Below are positions 10,058 through 20,355 of a DNA stretch of 64,000 nucleotides, piece after piece (position 1 is the stretch's first letter; every line of letters starts with the position of its first letter). A program made the position numbers and the translations under genes. Origin of the DNA: Phaeodactylum tricornutum CCAP 1055/1 (Eukaryota; Bacillariophyta; Bacillariophyceae; Surirellales; Neidiaceae); contig NC_011676.1 of the NCBI RefSeq assembly GCF_000150955.2, forward strand, positions 943,774 to 1,007,773, read 5' to 3'. The notes under the pieces are model-generated. The model saw nothing but the letters and a program-made list of their open reading frames with translations, was not told the DNA's origin and made no database searches.

Positions 10058-11776
10058 TTAAATGCGTCTCTTCTTCGCAGGAACGGACTCAAATTCTTCT
10101 CTGTCGTCTATAAGACTAGCAATTCCTTTGTTACAGGGTGGGGCCGACAATTTTTCGAACAATTTATCTTCCTCTTGACGAATCAGCAGTTCCTCTGGAG
10201 TCAATTTTCTTTCGCGCTTTCCTCCCGCCATCAATTGTTCTATTTCCAACTCCAAACGACTTTCGAAACCTGGTCCAAAATAGAGCTGCGGTCCGATTTT
10301 TTCCTCTTTGCTACTGTATAGGGGTGTCGGTTTAATATCCGAATCCTCCATGGCCTTGTCAATGTCATGCGGCACCAAGTGCTCACCATCCGGCAATTCC
10401 AGCAAAATATTGACGCCGTGGCCCTCATTTCTAGCTAGATTGCGTAAATAAATAGCCTTCTCCACGATGCGTCCAAAAAAATCGTAACCCAAAAATCCCA
10501 ATGCCTGTGTGGCATCTTCATTCGGTGGCGGGAGGGCTGACTGCGGGTCAAAGCCCAGCCAATGCAAGAAACGAACACTGACGGAGCTCAGGTGCGCCCA
10601 GGTACCACTCCTGGGGGCGCCTTTACTCTTGCGTTGCTTACGCGCATTCTCCCAGGTCGCATCCCTGCCGCTCCGGCGCGGCAGGAAGCTGCCCTGACGA
10701 ACTTCGGCAAATCTTAGGTACCAGGAAGCTGGCATTTGTGTCGTTCGCAAATCGAATTGTGCCGCTCGTTCTTGCAAATGTCCTCCGGCTAATTGTGGAT
10801 TGGGAACCTCTTCTTCCTCGTCATTGTCGTCGTTGTGGCTTAATTCTGCTGTACGAGACGCAAACTCGTCGACGTCGTTCTTAGCGTCCGTGGCGGTAGC
10901 ATCGTGCATATTGTTCCATCGTTGGTAGGCGGACATTTCTTCCGGAAATAGCAGACGCAATTCTTCAATGTCAAAACCGCATTTGGGATCGTACGATAGT
11001 TGGTCGTAGCCTTCGCTGGCCCGAAAAAGCAATTCACTGGAAATGTGTTCCTGTTGAGTAGGTTTTGTTGGACGGTAGGCTCGCAGACTGTTTTGAGCGG
11101 ATGTGTACAATGCTTTGTTGGTACGTCGCAAGGCTCGAGCGTCCTGCATGGCAGTTTGCAGCATTCGGCGTGCCCCTAGCAAGGTGGCAGCAACAGTCTC
11201 GGGGTCGGGATGCTTAGCGTCTCCGAAGGTAGTCATCATTTTCGCTCCCTGTTTCCCGAGGGGAATTTCTTGGTACCGAACCCAGTCGATGGCTGCCAGT
11301 CCGGTTTCTGGTGTCGATGGTTGCTTTCGTGGACGTCCCCGTCCACGCTTTTTCGGTTTTGGTGGCTCGAGGCATTCCGGTTCCTCTGCCGGTAGATTGT
11401 CATATTCTTCTTCGTCGAGTTCAATCGAGACCTTTTCTCTTCCAATGGCCAAAAGTGCTCCCGTTGATGTTGGTGGGTGATGTGTGCGTTCGTTGGCGTT
11501 CTCCTCTTCTCGAGCAGGTGCTGCAATCGAAACCGGTTGGACTGCTACTTTTTCCACTGCAGTACCGTGGAATGATTTGTCCACTTCCTTTTCCTGCTGT
11601 TGTATTTGATCGGTTCCAAACGGCAACGGTAATGGCTGTACGGGGGTTGTAAGGGTTCCATTTGCATCACTATTTTGCAAGACGGCAGCGACGACTTGTT
11701 CAACTTGCTCGTTCGTTGCGTGACCCAAGGCACGGGCGTTCATTATATCCAACACACGCTCCATGTGTTCTTCCAT
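10058..11776 (-). CDS. Nuclear AT-hook protein of unknown function
   Basis: The frame is open from an ATG at 11983, but the stretch before the internal ATG at 11776 (MEEHMERVLDIMNARALG) is low in coding character. The shorter 572-residue start is therefore preferred. Residues 142-152 are KKRGRGRPRKQ, a canonical AT-hook (GRP core) that binds the minor groove of A/T-rich DNA. The C-terminus PAKKRRI looks like a nuclear localisation signal. A helical block around residues 440-490 (QALGFLGYDFFGRIVEKAIYL) vaguely resembles histone-fold helices of TAF/SAGA subunits, but this is weak. There are several acidic stretches (DDNDEEEEV). Inferred: a chromatin or transcription-associated protein. I do not recognise the family. 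Confidence 0.75.
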   Translation of the reverse strand: MEEHMERVLDIMNARALGHATNEQVEQVVAAVLQNSDANGTLTTPVQPLPLPFGTDQIQQQEKEVDKSFHGTAVEKVAVQPVSIAAPAREEENANERTHHPPTSTGALLAIGREKVSIELDEEEYDNLPAEEPECLEPPKPKKRGRGRPRKQPSTPETGLAAIDWVRYQEIPLGKQGAKMMTTFGDAKHPDPETVAATLLGARRMLQTAMQDARALRRTNKALYTSAQNSLRAYRPTKPTQQEHISSELLFRASEGYDQLSYDPKCGFDIEELRLLFPEEMSAYQRWNNMHDATATDAKNDVDEFASRTAELSHNDDNDEEEEVPNPQLAGGHLQERAAQFDLRTTQMPASWYLRFAEVRQGSFLPRRSGRDATWENARKQRKSKGAPRSGTWAHLSSVSVRFLHWLGFDPQSALPPPNEDATQALGFLGYDFFGRIVEKAIYLRNLARNEGHGVNILLELPDGEHLVPHDIDKAMEDSDIKPTPLYSSKEEKIGPQLYFGPGFESRLELEIEQLMAGGKRERKLTPEELLIRQEEDKLFEKLSAPPCNKGIASLIDDREEFESVPAKKRRI

Positions 11777-12422
11777 GATGCATTCACTGTCAGTCAGAGT
11801 TAGACAAGAATTCCGGCCAAGAGAGAGAGAGTCAAGGGAAGTTTGTTCGTACTGGAGTAAACACCAAGTGGCTTGAAATAATGCAAGTGCTGGATAGCAG
11901 GGTGTACACGGCGCGGATGATGTTTGGTTGACGGACGTGAACGGATTTCGAAGCGTTTGTGATGTATACATGGTAGCGTGCATGGCTCGACAGTGCTCTG
12001 TAGCTAGGTGTACATTGCACAGTCAAACATTTAGAACTGAGTGTGCTTTGATTTTGGAGCATACAAGACTGCTTTCCATAGGTCGACGAGACCCCGCCCT
12101 ACCAGTTTCACCACGACGAGTGAACAGCCTCCGTCCGTACGTCTGTCTCTACTAGCATGAGGTAGATCTGTCGTTTGGCAGTCGGTCCTCCTCGAAGTCG
12201 ACAACCACGAAACTCTCATCTTGGGTAAGAAAACGCCAAACGCTAAAACCTAGAAAAAGAGCTGCCGCCCTCCTCTACAAATCGTCGATCCTCACAATCC
12301 ACACCGATCCTCGGCACTACCGCCAGAACATCTCGTCACGATTTGTTTCTGTCTCGCCGTGAACTTCTTTGTTCGGTTTGCCTTCTTTCTGCACCTGCTC
12401 TTTCCTTCGCTTTCATTTCGTC
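11777..12422. other. Divergent promoter region, AT-hook gene / UTP10
   Basis: This region separates the two divergently transcribed nuclear genes. It contains a GAGAGAGAGAG run at 11822-11832 and pyrimidine-rich sequence just before the UTP10 start. I can identify no definite promoter element. Confidence 0.4.
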
Positions 12423-15400
12423 ATGTCGTCACTACAGACCCAACTGGCAGCCCTGAACGGATCCTCCGGGAAAAACCCCGGGCTTGTCTACGCTACTAGC
12501 AAACGACACGAAGATGCAGTTGGACGAGGGGCGAACTACAGTGTCCAACATGGACATCACGTTACCAATCGGGTCGCCTACAAACCCTCCATCATTCAAG
12601 CATCCGCTAAGGAAGCCTCTGATATTCCCTTACACGTCTTGGAAGAAAACTGCAAGGCTGCCGTGGAGAATCTGGCCGACACAGTCGATCCCCGCATGAT
12701 GGATCTGTTGCCGAGTATATGTGGCCGTCAGAATGCGTCGCCGAAGATTATCCAAGATGCGTTGCTGCGTGTGGGTAGTTTATTGGGAGAGTTCAACGCC
12801 ATCGAATCGTGCTTGCACGTTTTGGAATACCTCATTCGTCGCTACGATGTCCACACCAAGCACATGGAAGACTTCCTCTGGGTACTCTTACCGCACGCCG
12901 ATCACTGGACGGCCGTCTTCCACCGTGCCCTGCAGCTCTGCGATTTGGCATCCAATCAGTCCTATATTTGGCTGCGTCCGTACGCCAATCCAAAAGTATT
13001 GGCGGTCGTCCCGCGGGCTTTAATTGCACAGCATGTCGTGAAACATCCCGATCTCATTCGAACCGTTGGTCGTTTGGCCAAGCAACAGGCGGCTTTGGCG
13101 GCAACGTCAATAACGCAAGAAAGTTTGATATCGGCTCGACGGGGAATATCCCACATTCTTTCCTTTACTGTGGCCGTACTGGTAGAAGGACTGGCCTGGC
13201 AAACAGCGGCCGATCGTCTACCGGCCCAACAGGAAGCTTCGCTGCGCGCAATGTTGCCCTTTTGTTTGGCGGCTTGCGAGAGTCAAACCGGGTGCTTGGA
13301 ATGGACGGCATGGGGACACGTTCTTGCATCCGTCCTGGCCGAAACTATGGACCTGGCTCCCGTTTCCGTGGAAGCGATTTCAAAGTCGATCTTATCCGCG
13401 CCGGAAACTTTTCAACAGCAAGCCGATGCCCTGACTACCCTCTTGGCGGTCCTCCTTCCGCTCCAGCAACAGCAAATGGAAAATTCGGACTCATATTTGC
13501 CGCTCTTGACCAACAAACTGCTAGGTTGTGACCTCCCACGTTCTTGCTTGAGGACATTGAGAAAATGGCCGCAGCTGCCAACTGTTTTGGGACATTTACA
13601 CGAAGACTGTAGAACTATTGTGGCACCACTGATTGCAACCTTGTTTGTCCTGGGCTTAGAGGAAAACAATGTGCAATGGCTGGTTCGTATATTGGAAGAA
13701 AAAAGTTTGCGATCGCTTTGGAAGAATCCTCGGACCGACATTGTCGCGTCTACGGCAGCCTTTTGTTTGGAACAACATATCAAAAGTCACAGGGACAGGC
13801 GTGCATCCATGAGTCAGTCGCTGCTGGAAAATTTACACAGGCTCGATACGCTTGCTTGCGAACGTGGCATAGCGCATGCAATACAGTCCATACCTCAGCA
13901 AAAAAGTCAAGAAACGCGAGAATTAGTCCGAGATTTACTGAAAGGAATTGTTTCGATAGATGAGAGCGACAACGAGAACTCAAACGTAAATTTGTCTACG
14001 GAGCATGACCGACTACTCCCGCCCCGCGTAGCATTGGAACACGCTGATGCTTCTATTCGCTTGCTAGCGGTACAGCGGCTGATCCCTCTCCTGGACCAGC
14101 GAGACCAAGACAACGACGGAGAATCAATTTGGGAGAGTTTGGTACGTCGATGGAGCGTTGATGAACACCCGGAGGTTGCAGAGGAAGCCGGAAAAGCGGT
14201 CACGAGTGTATTCAAGAACCGAATGCTCGACGAATTCGCGACAGACTTGACTGAGATCGCAAAGTTAACTTTATCAGGTTTACATCACTGGATTGATTCG
14301 AACAGGGAGCAGGTTGAATGCTTACGACAAGGGTTCGTTGTCTCAGCTTATATTGCGCGGAATATGGCCGAATCAACCATTGACTCGCCGTCAAAGGAAT
14401 GGCAACTAATCATGGAGACGCTGGCCGCCTATTCGAACAGCACGAACAAGACACTGGCAACTGTAGCGTCGAAGGCCTTGCTTTTTGTGTTGGGCGATTC
14501 TCAATCCTTTATAAAAAATGATGCCGAGATACACGTGGCGCAGATGAAGCTCGCCGAAAGTCGAATATTTGTTCAAGGTTTGCATACGTTCCAAGACGAG
14601 CCTGAACTGGACAATTCCATCACACGTCGATTACGGCGTCTGTCTCTGTGGGTACTCGTAGAATCCTATTCACGCCGACTAGCCGATAGCAAAGTATCGT
14701 CGACGCTCGTCCATGACGCACTTCAAGTTTGTAGTACGATTCTGAATGCAAAGGAGCAAGGCGACATGACCGACAAGAAGGTCGAAATTTTGAAGGACTG
14801 CTATGTATCTGCAGTGCATGTATCGTCCAAAACGATATGTACAGTACATGCCATGATTCTGTCTCTAGCGGCAGTAAATTCGGACGCTTTGTACACTGGA
14901 ATCGGTCTACCAACGATTACCTCCCTTGTACAAAACGTCACAAACTCTGAAGGAGAGGCTGTGCTATCCTCCATCATTTTGATGGAAAGTGCGTTGCAGC
15001 TTCAGGATCCATTGTCTTGTTGTCGCTTGGTGGAGTTGACATGTGATATTTTGTCATCCGGGAACGAACAGTGCTGGCTCATTGTAGTTGGTGCACTGGC
15101 GCTTTTGGATAGTCCTCATAAAAGGATCAGAAAGGCAAGTATTGGATTGCTGTCGACCATCGCCACTCAGCTCAGTACTCTCGACACGCCACCGACATGG
15201 AATCAGGTTAGATGCTTTTGCAGGTTTATTGCCGAGTCCCACTCTTCCGCTGTCATGGGTGGAGTTTCCTTTTTGCCTTCCATGTTTAAAGCATCCATGG
15301 CTGCGGAAAAACAGGCGTCTTCGCTACAGAAAGCATTGTTGAGGCTTTGCGTCTTTGCTACCGTTGGATACAGCGGCGACGGAAACTTGACTTCCCCGAA

Positions 15401-18400
15401 AGCTATGCAGAAAAGTTGGATGTACCATACCAAATTACCCGGGGGGTGTGCCGCTGCGTCGACCGTTCTCAATGCGATGGAAAAGGCTGGAGAAACAGTC
15501 TTTCCCCTGTGTACAAGGTGGGAGATTGCTGGCTTGCCCTTATTCAAACAATTACAGACTGCAAAGGTCGTAGGTGTTATCCCTTTGTCGGTTGTGTCGC
15601 TTGCTGAATGCATTGTCAAGATGATGAAAGGAATGGTAGTGACGGATACTACAAGCATCATCATTTCCTCAGGTCCTCATCAAGGTGGAGGACGCTCGCG
15701 CTCATACTCGGTTGGAAAAAGCGATGTGGAATTTGTCGAGCAATATCCAAAAGCAATGCAAACGGAATTGGTGGCGGTTCTGTCAGACGTGGAACCATCG
15801 GACATGGGCCGTCTGCTTTCAGCTCTTGTCGTAGAAGACGTTCTTTCGAGTATATCCTGGGGCGAAGAAATTTTTAAAAGATTTTCGAAAGGCGAACGTA
15901 AAAAGTTGGCAAAAGCTATTCTTTTTTATTCACAGAGCGAGCACTCTCAGTTGTCTCACAGTCAATTTGTTGCCCTCCCGTTTGACGGAGAAGATTTGTT
16001 GTCGCTTTTGTCGGATCTAAAGATCACTCCGGGCGACATGAGTTCCCTTGTTCTTTTGGCAGACTTTGTAAGAGTAAACTGTGCGAGGCTAAATTCGGCA
16101 CAGTCGGCGGGACAATTGATATCTCTTTTCTTCGGCTTACTTAAATTACTGGTGTTGGAGACTGAAGTCAACATGACGGGTTCGGCAGTTGCGGCGCAAT
16201 CTTTGCTAAGCACCTTATCCCAGCTATGGACGGGCATTCGAGCAGACCAATTGGACCTCGATGCCAATACTGTGATTGGTTGGGCCACTACACTTCTGCA
16301 ATTGCTGGATGAGCTAAATACGGAGAATACTTCATCGCCTTCTCGTTTTGTTTCATCGACGAGGGCAAGATCCGCGGCTCTTTTCACTTTAACAACGATG
16401 TGTAACTCCTTTCCGAAAGAATGCGTAGTTGTTGTCTTCCAAACTATCACCAAGGCTGCCTCTGCTGCCGGGAGTGGAGCTATAGAAATTTCAACGGGAG
16501 GAGACATTTTCGCTGCTACACTTCCCGTTTTTTGGAAGTTTGCCAATCATGCGGATTTGTCGCTTGTCGACATCCTGTCAGGTTTTGTGAGGGAGACACA
16601 AAGGATGGACGTAAAAAAAGTGAAAAGTTGCCTTTTCGGTGAATTTGCGAAAGCTCTTCTTGTGGGCAACCATGTGCGAAGAGATTTCCAACAGTCTTGC
16701 CCTGGTTCACTGGTGGCCTCCTTTCTGGCAGCCGAAGTTTTTACATCCAGAAACTTGGCTCGGTCACCTGATTTTGCCGTTGAGGTCATTGAGCAGGTTC
16801 CGATTGAGGCTCAGATTTGGTCCGTCTTGCTTCTACTAAAATATGCTAAGTCGACTCTTCTCCTTTGTATGGGGTCGGATGCGACCGATGATGACTCTCC
16901 AGGCATTCCAAATAACAGCCACATTGCTAAGATCGCATTGGTTGGTCCAAAGACAAGACAAAATACAGGTGTCAAGCCTGATGAATACACTAAAAACTCT
17001 GCCAAACTTGTTTCGTTGGTAGGGGTGATACTTCGAACAGTGAACGATGTATTGCTGCTCGAAAGCACCAGCAAATTTGTAAGGCAATGCCGTGACAAAA
17101 GCTCGAGCCTTTGTCTTCGGCTTTGGCAGGAGTTACTTATAATGCACTCTGTTGCCCAAAGTGCAGCTGCCGATGAAAAATTGAAGGGATTGATGAATAC
17201 GATGGAAAATCTTGTTTTGACTGTCAACGAAAGCCGAGAATATTTACAGCTGCTCCTTCCAGCTCACATATTTTTGGCCTCAGTGACGGCACTATTGAAG
17301 GAAGGGGACAGCATTGATATTCGAACGAAAGCACTTCGTTTGGTAGCAGAACGCGTACCAGATGTCGATCCTTATGGAGAAGAAGTACCGCTCTTTATGG
17401 AAATGGTTCCGGATATTGTAGACGTACTCCGAAGCACCGACGGTAGCAATGGATCAGAGGAATCATCGAAGATTCTTCTACTTCGGCAATCGGCACTCGT
17501 TGCAGTAGAGCATATAGCAAGATGTTTTTCTGTTGGCGGTGGTATCACGGCTAGCAATACGCAGCATTTTCTGTCCGCACTTGGACGAGCGACGGATTTG
17601 CTCCAGTTTCCTTGTCAAGTGCTTGCACAGCCGAATGCATCATTGTCTCATATAGACAACGCCGCCCGTCAGATTATTTCAAGCGTGGCATTATCATCGG
17701 CTACGTTAGTCCGAACAACCGGACCGCTATGTATTTCTACTCTTCCAAAGCTCATCAAACGACTGATGTCAGCATTGACCAGCGCCAATTCTTATGTGCT
17801 GCTAAATGGGAATACTTCTGATGACAATGAAACGTTTGCCCAGGCGAAGGTCATGCAAGCATCCATTCTCCGAGCACTATCTGCTATTGCCTTTAGTGTT
17901 CCGCAATTTTTGCCCTCGTACCTTCATCTCGTTTTGAACGAATCCAATATTTTGTCCCCATCGCTACGTCAGGATCGGGACAGCGTGATGAAATCTACAA
18001 TTGAACGATTGGACCAGCTTTTGTCGGCGCGTATTCCTCCTCGTTTAATGATCCCGGCTATTGTTAAAGCTACGGGCCAATGCAAGAACGCAACAACCGT
18101 CGCGGTCTTGCTGAAGATGCTAAAGATTTCGGTTGAGCAATGCACAGGAGCTGAGGCTGTAGCTCAGCGGAATGCGGTTCTTAAGGTTGTTACACAAGCA
18201 TACGAGAATCAATCATCCTTAGAATCTGGGGCTTTGCTGGTCCATACTGCAAACGATGCTCTGATGACGTTTATCCTTAAGCTTTCGGAAGTGCACCTCC
18301 GTCGATTGTATCTCTCGCTGCGCGATTGGCGAGGCGTAGTTGACAAGTTGGCACCAGAATCTTCTTCTGCCCACCGCTTTGCGTTCTGGACGCTCTCCGC

Positions 18401-19112
18401 CGCCTTGGCTAAGAGGCTACGATCTATATTTTTGCCTTGTTTGAGTGTTTCTATTGGTGACGCCGTGTCGGAGTTGGAGTTGGCTGCCTCTAGCCTTTGC
18501 CAAAGCGGCAATGCCGTCAAGAAACGCAAACTCAACGACGAGCGAACGGAGTCATCGTATGATTCAGTGTCGATGCAAGTGGTACAGCCCGTTCTTCTTT
18601 GCTTGGAGCACGCACTTCGAGCTGATGGTCTAGATGGCGGCAGTTGGATTCGAGCCGATGAGAATCAACGCTATCACGCCCTTTTGGAGCCAATGGGGAA
18701 GCTGCTGCAGGCCAGAATTCCCGGTAACTTTTTGAAAGAGAACGACCACCTGTCCAGTCCCTTCGCGCGTGTCATCGTGGGAGAGTACTCAGACTTGGGC
18801 AATGTAGTCAGCTGTCTATCGGCCTTAGCCAACGCGGCTGGTAACGAACAGCTATGGAAACCATTGAACTACTACGTTCTGGAAGCCTGCGGAAACGAAT
18901 CCCGAGGGGAAGTTCGCAAAGCAGGCCTGACGTGCCTTGTATCCCTGATGAAGTCTTTGGGCGAAGAGTATATGGTTTTACTTCCTGAGTGCCTACCTAT
19001 TCTTTCGGAGCTTCTGGAAGATACGGACGAAGAGATTGCAGGACTGGCAAAGGAATGCGTAACTTTGGCAGAGGATTTGCTTGGAACAAGTTTGGAAGAC
19101 AGTTTACGCTAA
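12423..19112 (+). CDS. UTP10: HEATR1/UTP10-like U3 snoRNP protein
   Basis: A single intronless frame of 2,229 residues from ATG 12423. Upstream in-frame codons lack an ATG. The start MSSLQTQLAALNG matches the family's opening (short helix, then SL.. QL..L). The whole protein is alpha-helical repeat. An early block (VAVLVEGLAWQTAADRLPAQQ) fits the U3snoRNP10 region. The C-terminal 250 residues, with LREVRKAGLTCL-like ARM helices and LPECLPILSELLEDTDEEI, fit the BP28CT domain and the closing HEAT repeats. Yeast Utp10 and human HEATR1 are about 1,770 and 2,140 residues, so the length agrees. The protein is part of the UTP-A/t-UTP subcomplex of the small-subunit processome and links rDNA transcription to pre-18S processing in the nucleolus. 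An internal basic patch (AVKKRKLND, near residue 2020) could be a nuclear signal. Confidence 0.9.
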   Translation: MSSLQTQLAALNGSSGKNPGLVYATSKRHEDAVGRGANYSVQHGHHVTNRVAYKPSIIQASAKEASDIPLHVLEENCKAAVENLADTVDPRMMDLLPSICGRQNASPKIIQDALLRVGSLLGEFNAIESCLHVLEYLIRRYDVHTKHMEDFLWVLLPHADHWTAVFHRALQLCDLASNQSYIWLRPYANPKVLAVVPRALIAQHVVKHPDLIRTVGRLAKQQAALAATSITQESLISARRGISHILSFTVAVLVEGLAWQTAADRLPAQQEASLRAMLPFCLAACESQTGCLEWTAWGHVLASVLAETMDLAPVSVEAISKSILSAPETFQQQADALTTLLAVLLPLQQQQMENSDSYLPLLTNKLLGCDLPRSCLRTLRKWPQLPTVLGHLHEDCRTIVAPLIATLFVLGLEENNVQWLVRILEEKSLRSLWKNPRTDIVASTAAFCLEQHIKSHRDRRASMSQSLLENLHRLDTLACERGIAHAIQSIPQQKSQETRELVRDLLKGIVSIDESDNENSNVNLSTEHDRLLPPRVALEHADASIRLLAVQRLIPLLDQRDQDNDGESIWESLVRRWSVDEHPEVAEEAGKAVTSVFKNRMLDEFATDLTEIAKLTLSGLHHWIDSNREQVECLRQGFVVSAYIARNMAESTIDSPSKEWQLIMETLAAYSNSTNKTLATVASKALLFVLGDSQSFIKNDAEIHVAQMKLAESRIFVQGLHTFQDEPELDNSITRRLRRLSLWVLVESYSRRLADSKVSSTLVHDALQVCSTILNAKEQGDMTDKKVEILKDCYVSAVHVSSKTICTVHAMILSLAAVNSDALYTGIGLPTITSLVQNVTNSEGEAVLSSIILMESALQLQDPLSCCRLVELTCDILSSGNEQCWLIVVGALALLDSPHKRIRKASIGLLSTIATQLSTLDTPPTWNQVRCFCRFIAESHSSAVMGGVSFLPSMFKASMAAEKQASSLQKALLRLCVFATVGYSGDGNLTSPKAMQKSWMYHTKLPGGCAAASTVLNAMEKAGETVFPLCTRWEIAGLPLFKQLQTAKVVGVIPLSVVSLAECIVKMMKGMVVTDTTSIIISSGPHQGGGRSRSYSVGKSDVEFVEQYPKAMQTELVAVLSDVEPSDMGRLLSALVVEDVLSSISWGEEIFKRFSKGERKKLAKAILFYSQSEHSQLSHSQFVALPFDGEDLLSLLSDLKITPGDMSSLVLLADFVRVNCARLNSAQSAGQLISLFFGLLKLLVLETEVNMTGSAVAAQSLLSTLSQLWTGIRADQLDLDANTVIGWATTLLQLLDELNTENTSSPSRFVSSTRARSAALFTLTTMCNSFPKECVVVVFQTITKAASAAGSGAIEISTGGDIFAATLPVFWKFANHADLSLVDILSGFVRETQRMDVKKVKSCLFGEFAKALLVGNHVRRDFQQSCPGSLVASFLAAEVFTSRNLARSPDFAVEVIEQVPIEAQIWSVLLLLKYAKSTLLLCMGSDATDDDSPGIPNNSHIAKIALVGPKTRQNTGVKPDEYTKNSAKLVSLVGVILRTVNDVLLLESTSKFVRQCRDKSSSLCLRLWQELLIMHSVAQSAAADEKLKGLMNTMENLVLTVNESREYLQLLLPAHIFLASVTALLKEGDSIDIRTKALRLVAERVPDVDPYGEEVPLFMEMVPDIVDVLRSTDGSNGSEESSKILLLRQSALVAVEHIARCFSVGGGITASNTQHFLSALGRATDLLQFPCQVLAQPNASLSHIDNAARQIISSVALSSATLVRTTGPLCISTLPKLIKRLMSALTSANSYVLLNGNTSDDNETFAQAKVMQASILRALSAIAFSVPQFLPSYLHLVLNESNILSPSLRQDRDSVMKSTIERLDQLLSARIPPRLMIPAIVKATGQCKNATTVAVLLKMLKISVEQCTGAEAVAQRNAVLKVVTQAYENQSSLESGALLVHTANDALMTFILKLSEVHLRRLYLSLRDWRGVVDKLAPESSSAHRFAFWTLSAALAKRLRSIFLPCLSVSIGDAVSELELAASSLCQSGNAVKKRKLNDERTESSYDSVSMQVVQPVLLCLEHALRADGLDGGSWIRADENQRYHALLEPMGKLLQARIPGNFLKENDHLSSPFARVIVGEYSDLGNVVSCLSALANAAGNEQLWKPLNYYVLEACGNESRGEVRKAGLTCLVSLMKSLGEEYMVLLPECLPILSELLEDTDEEIAGLAKECVTLAEDLLGTSLEDSLR

Positions 19113-20355
19113 CGTCTTTTGCTGAGTTTATGCGCACAATAGGAAAAAAATATGAGTAAAATATATAGTCGACATTATTTTTGCGGCCGGCTTTAGTGTT
19201 ATAGATATAACACAACATAAGACCAGGAATGGGCATTTCCAAGGTCGCCAGCTGTTGACTAATTCATTCTTGCCGACGCATTTGCTATATTTTCGGGTTA
19301 ATTCCCAGGGTCAACTCGTAAACGGTATGCGATTCTGGTGCGTCGCATCCATCCGAGAGTACCCGTAGGACAGCTACAGAGTGGTATAGGGGGAAAGATT
19401 TTTGTGTTTGACTTTAACCGCAATTGGAGGCACTTAGAGAAGGGCACCGCTTCGCGAGTAACCACGTAGACGGGACGGGATAATTTTGCGGCAGGCATTA
19501 ATCCAATTCCGGAGAGTCGTCGTTGAAGTGCTTCGATAGCATCGCGGCCTGTTTTTGGCACTGCGCGTCTCCCCGTTTCCGTGAATTAATTGTAATCGTG
19601 GAATTCGTTCACAGGGGACTTGCCGTCCGATCTACCTCCCACTTCTACCGGAAATGTCTTTTCGCCTTTTAATCTTGGGAGAAAGTGTCGCGAGGAACAG
19701 ATGAATCTTGTTAGGTTACGTATATATTTTGACAGACATCTTTTCCTTGATAAGTATAAGTATGTTATACAACGATGCACCCGCCATCCTTTTTATAAGC
19801 CTTTCCCAAAAGAGTATCAAACCCGTGATACCCGTTAAATCACTATCTTGGAGTCGATTTAGATGCCCATAGAGCTCCCTTGTTGCCAAAGATAAAACTA
19901 TTCACGGACCTCTGGACGAATTACGAAGTGCCCGTTAATTGGAAGGATATATTGCCCCCGAAGTTAGAGTGGAGGGAGTGACAATAACCCACGACGCACG
20001 ACAAAAGCGATGTATCGGTCAATCACAAAGCAAGAGTAGAAAATGAAAAGTCACAAGACACCCTCCCCGCGCCGTGAGCCTCCTATCTAGTTGGTGGTTT
20101 GAAGCAGTCCTCCGTCACGAGCGAGCAATTTTCTCCCTACTCACTCCATATGTATGTGTACATGTGAATGAACGAAAAGCTCTACTTAGCACCAATAGCG
20201 AGCGAGGGTTTACCACCACAAGCACCACCATCGCAACTAACACCGCACATGTGTATGTGTGTGTACCCGAACCTGCCAAAGCGCCATTCGTCTGGAACAG
20301 CCCGTCCACTTGCACCGCCTTTCGTCGGCAAGAGGAACACACACCCGAACGATCC
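19113..20355. other. Intergenic 1.2 kb
   Basis: This region begins with the A/T-rich 3' flank of UTP10. A minus-strand open stretch at 19298-19561 lacks an ATG start and a recognisable domain, so I do not call it. The frame of the next gene is open upstream of its ATG as far as 20074 but has no earlier ATG. Confidence 0.4.

Noticed and set aside
19298-19561. 87-codon minus-strand open stretch
   Set aside because: No ATG start, no recognised domain, no matching splice sites that I could confirm.
20074-20355. Upstream extension of the ankyrin protein
   Set aside because: The frame is open but has no ATG before 20356, so 20356 is used.
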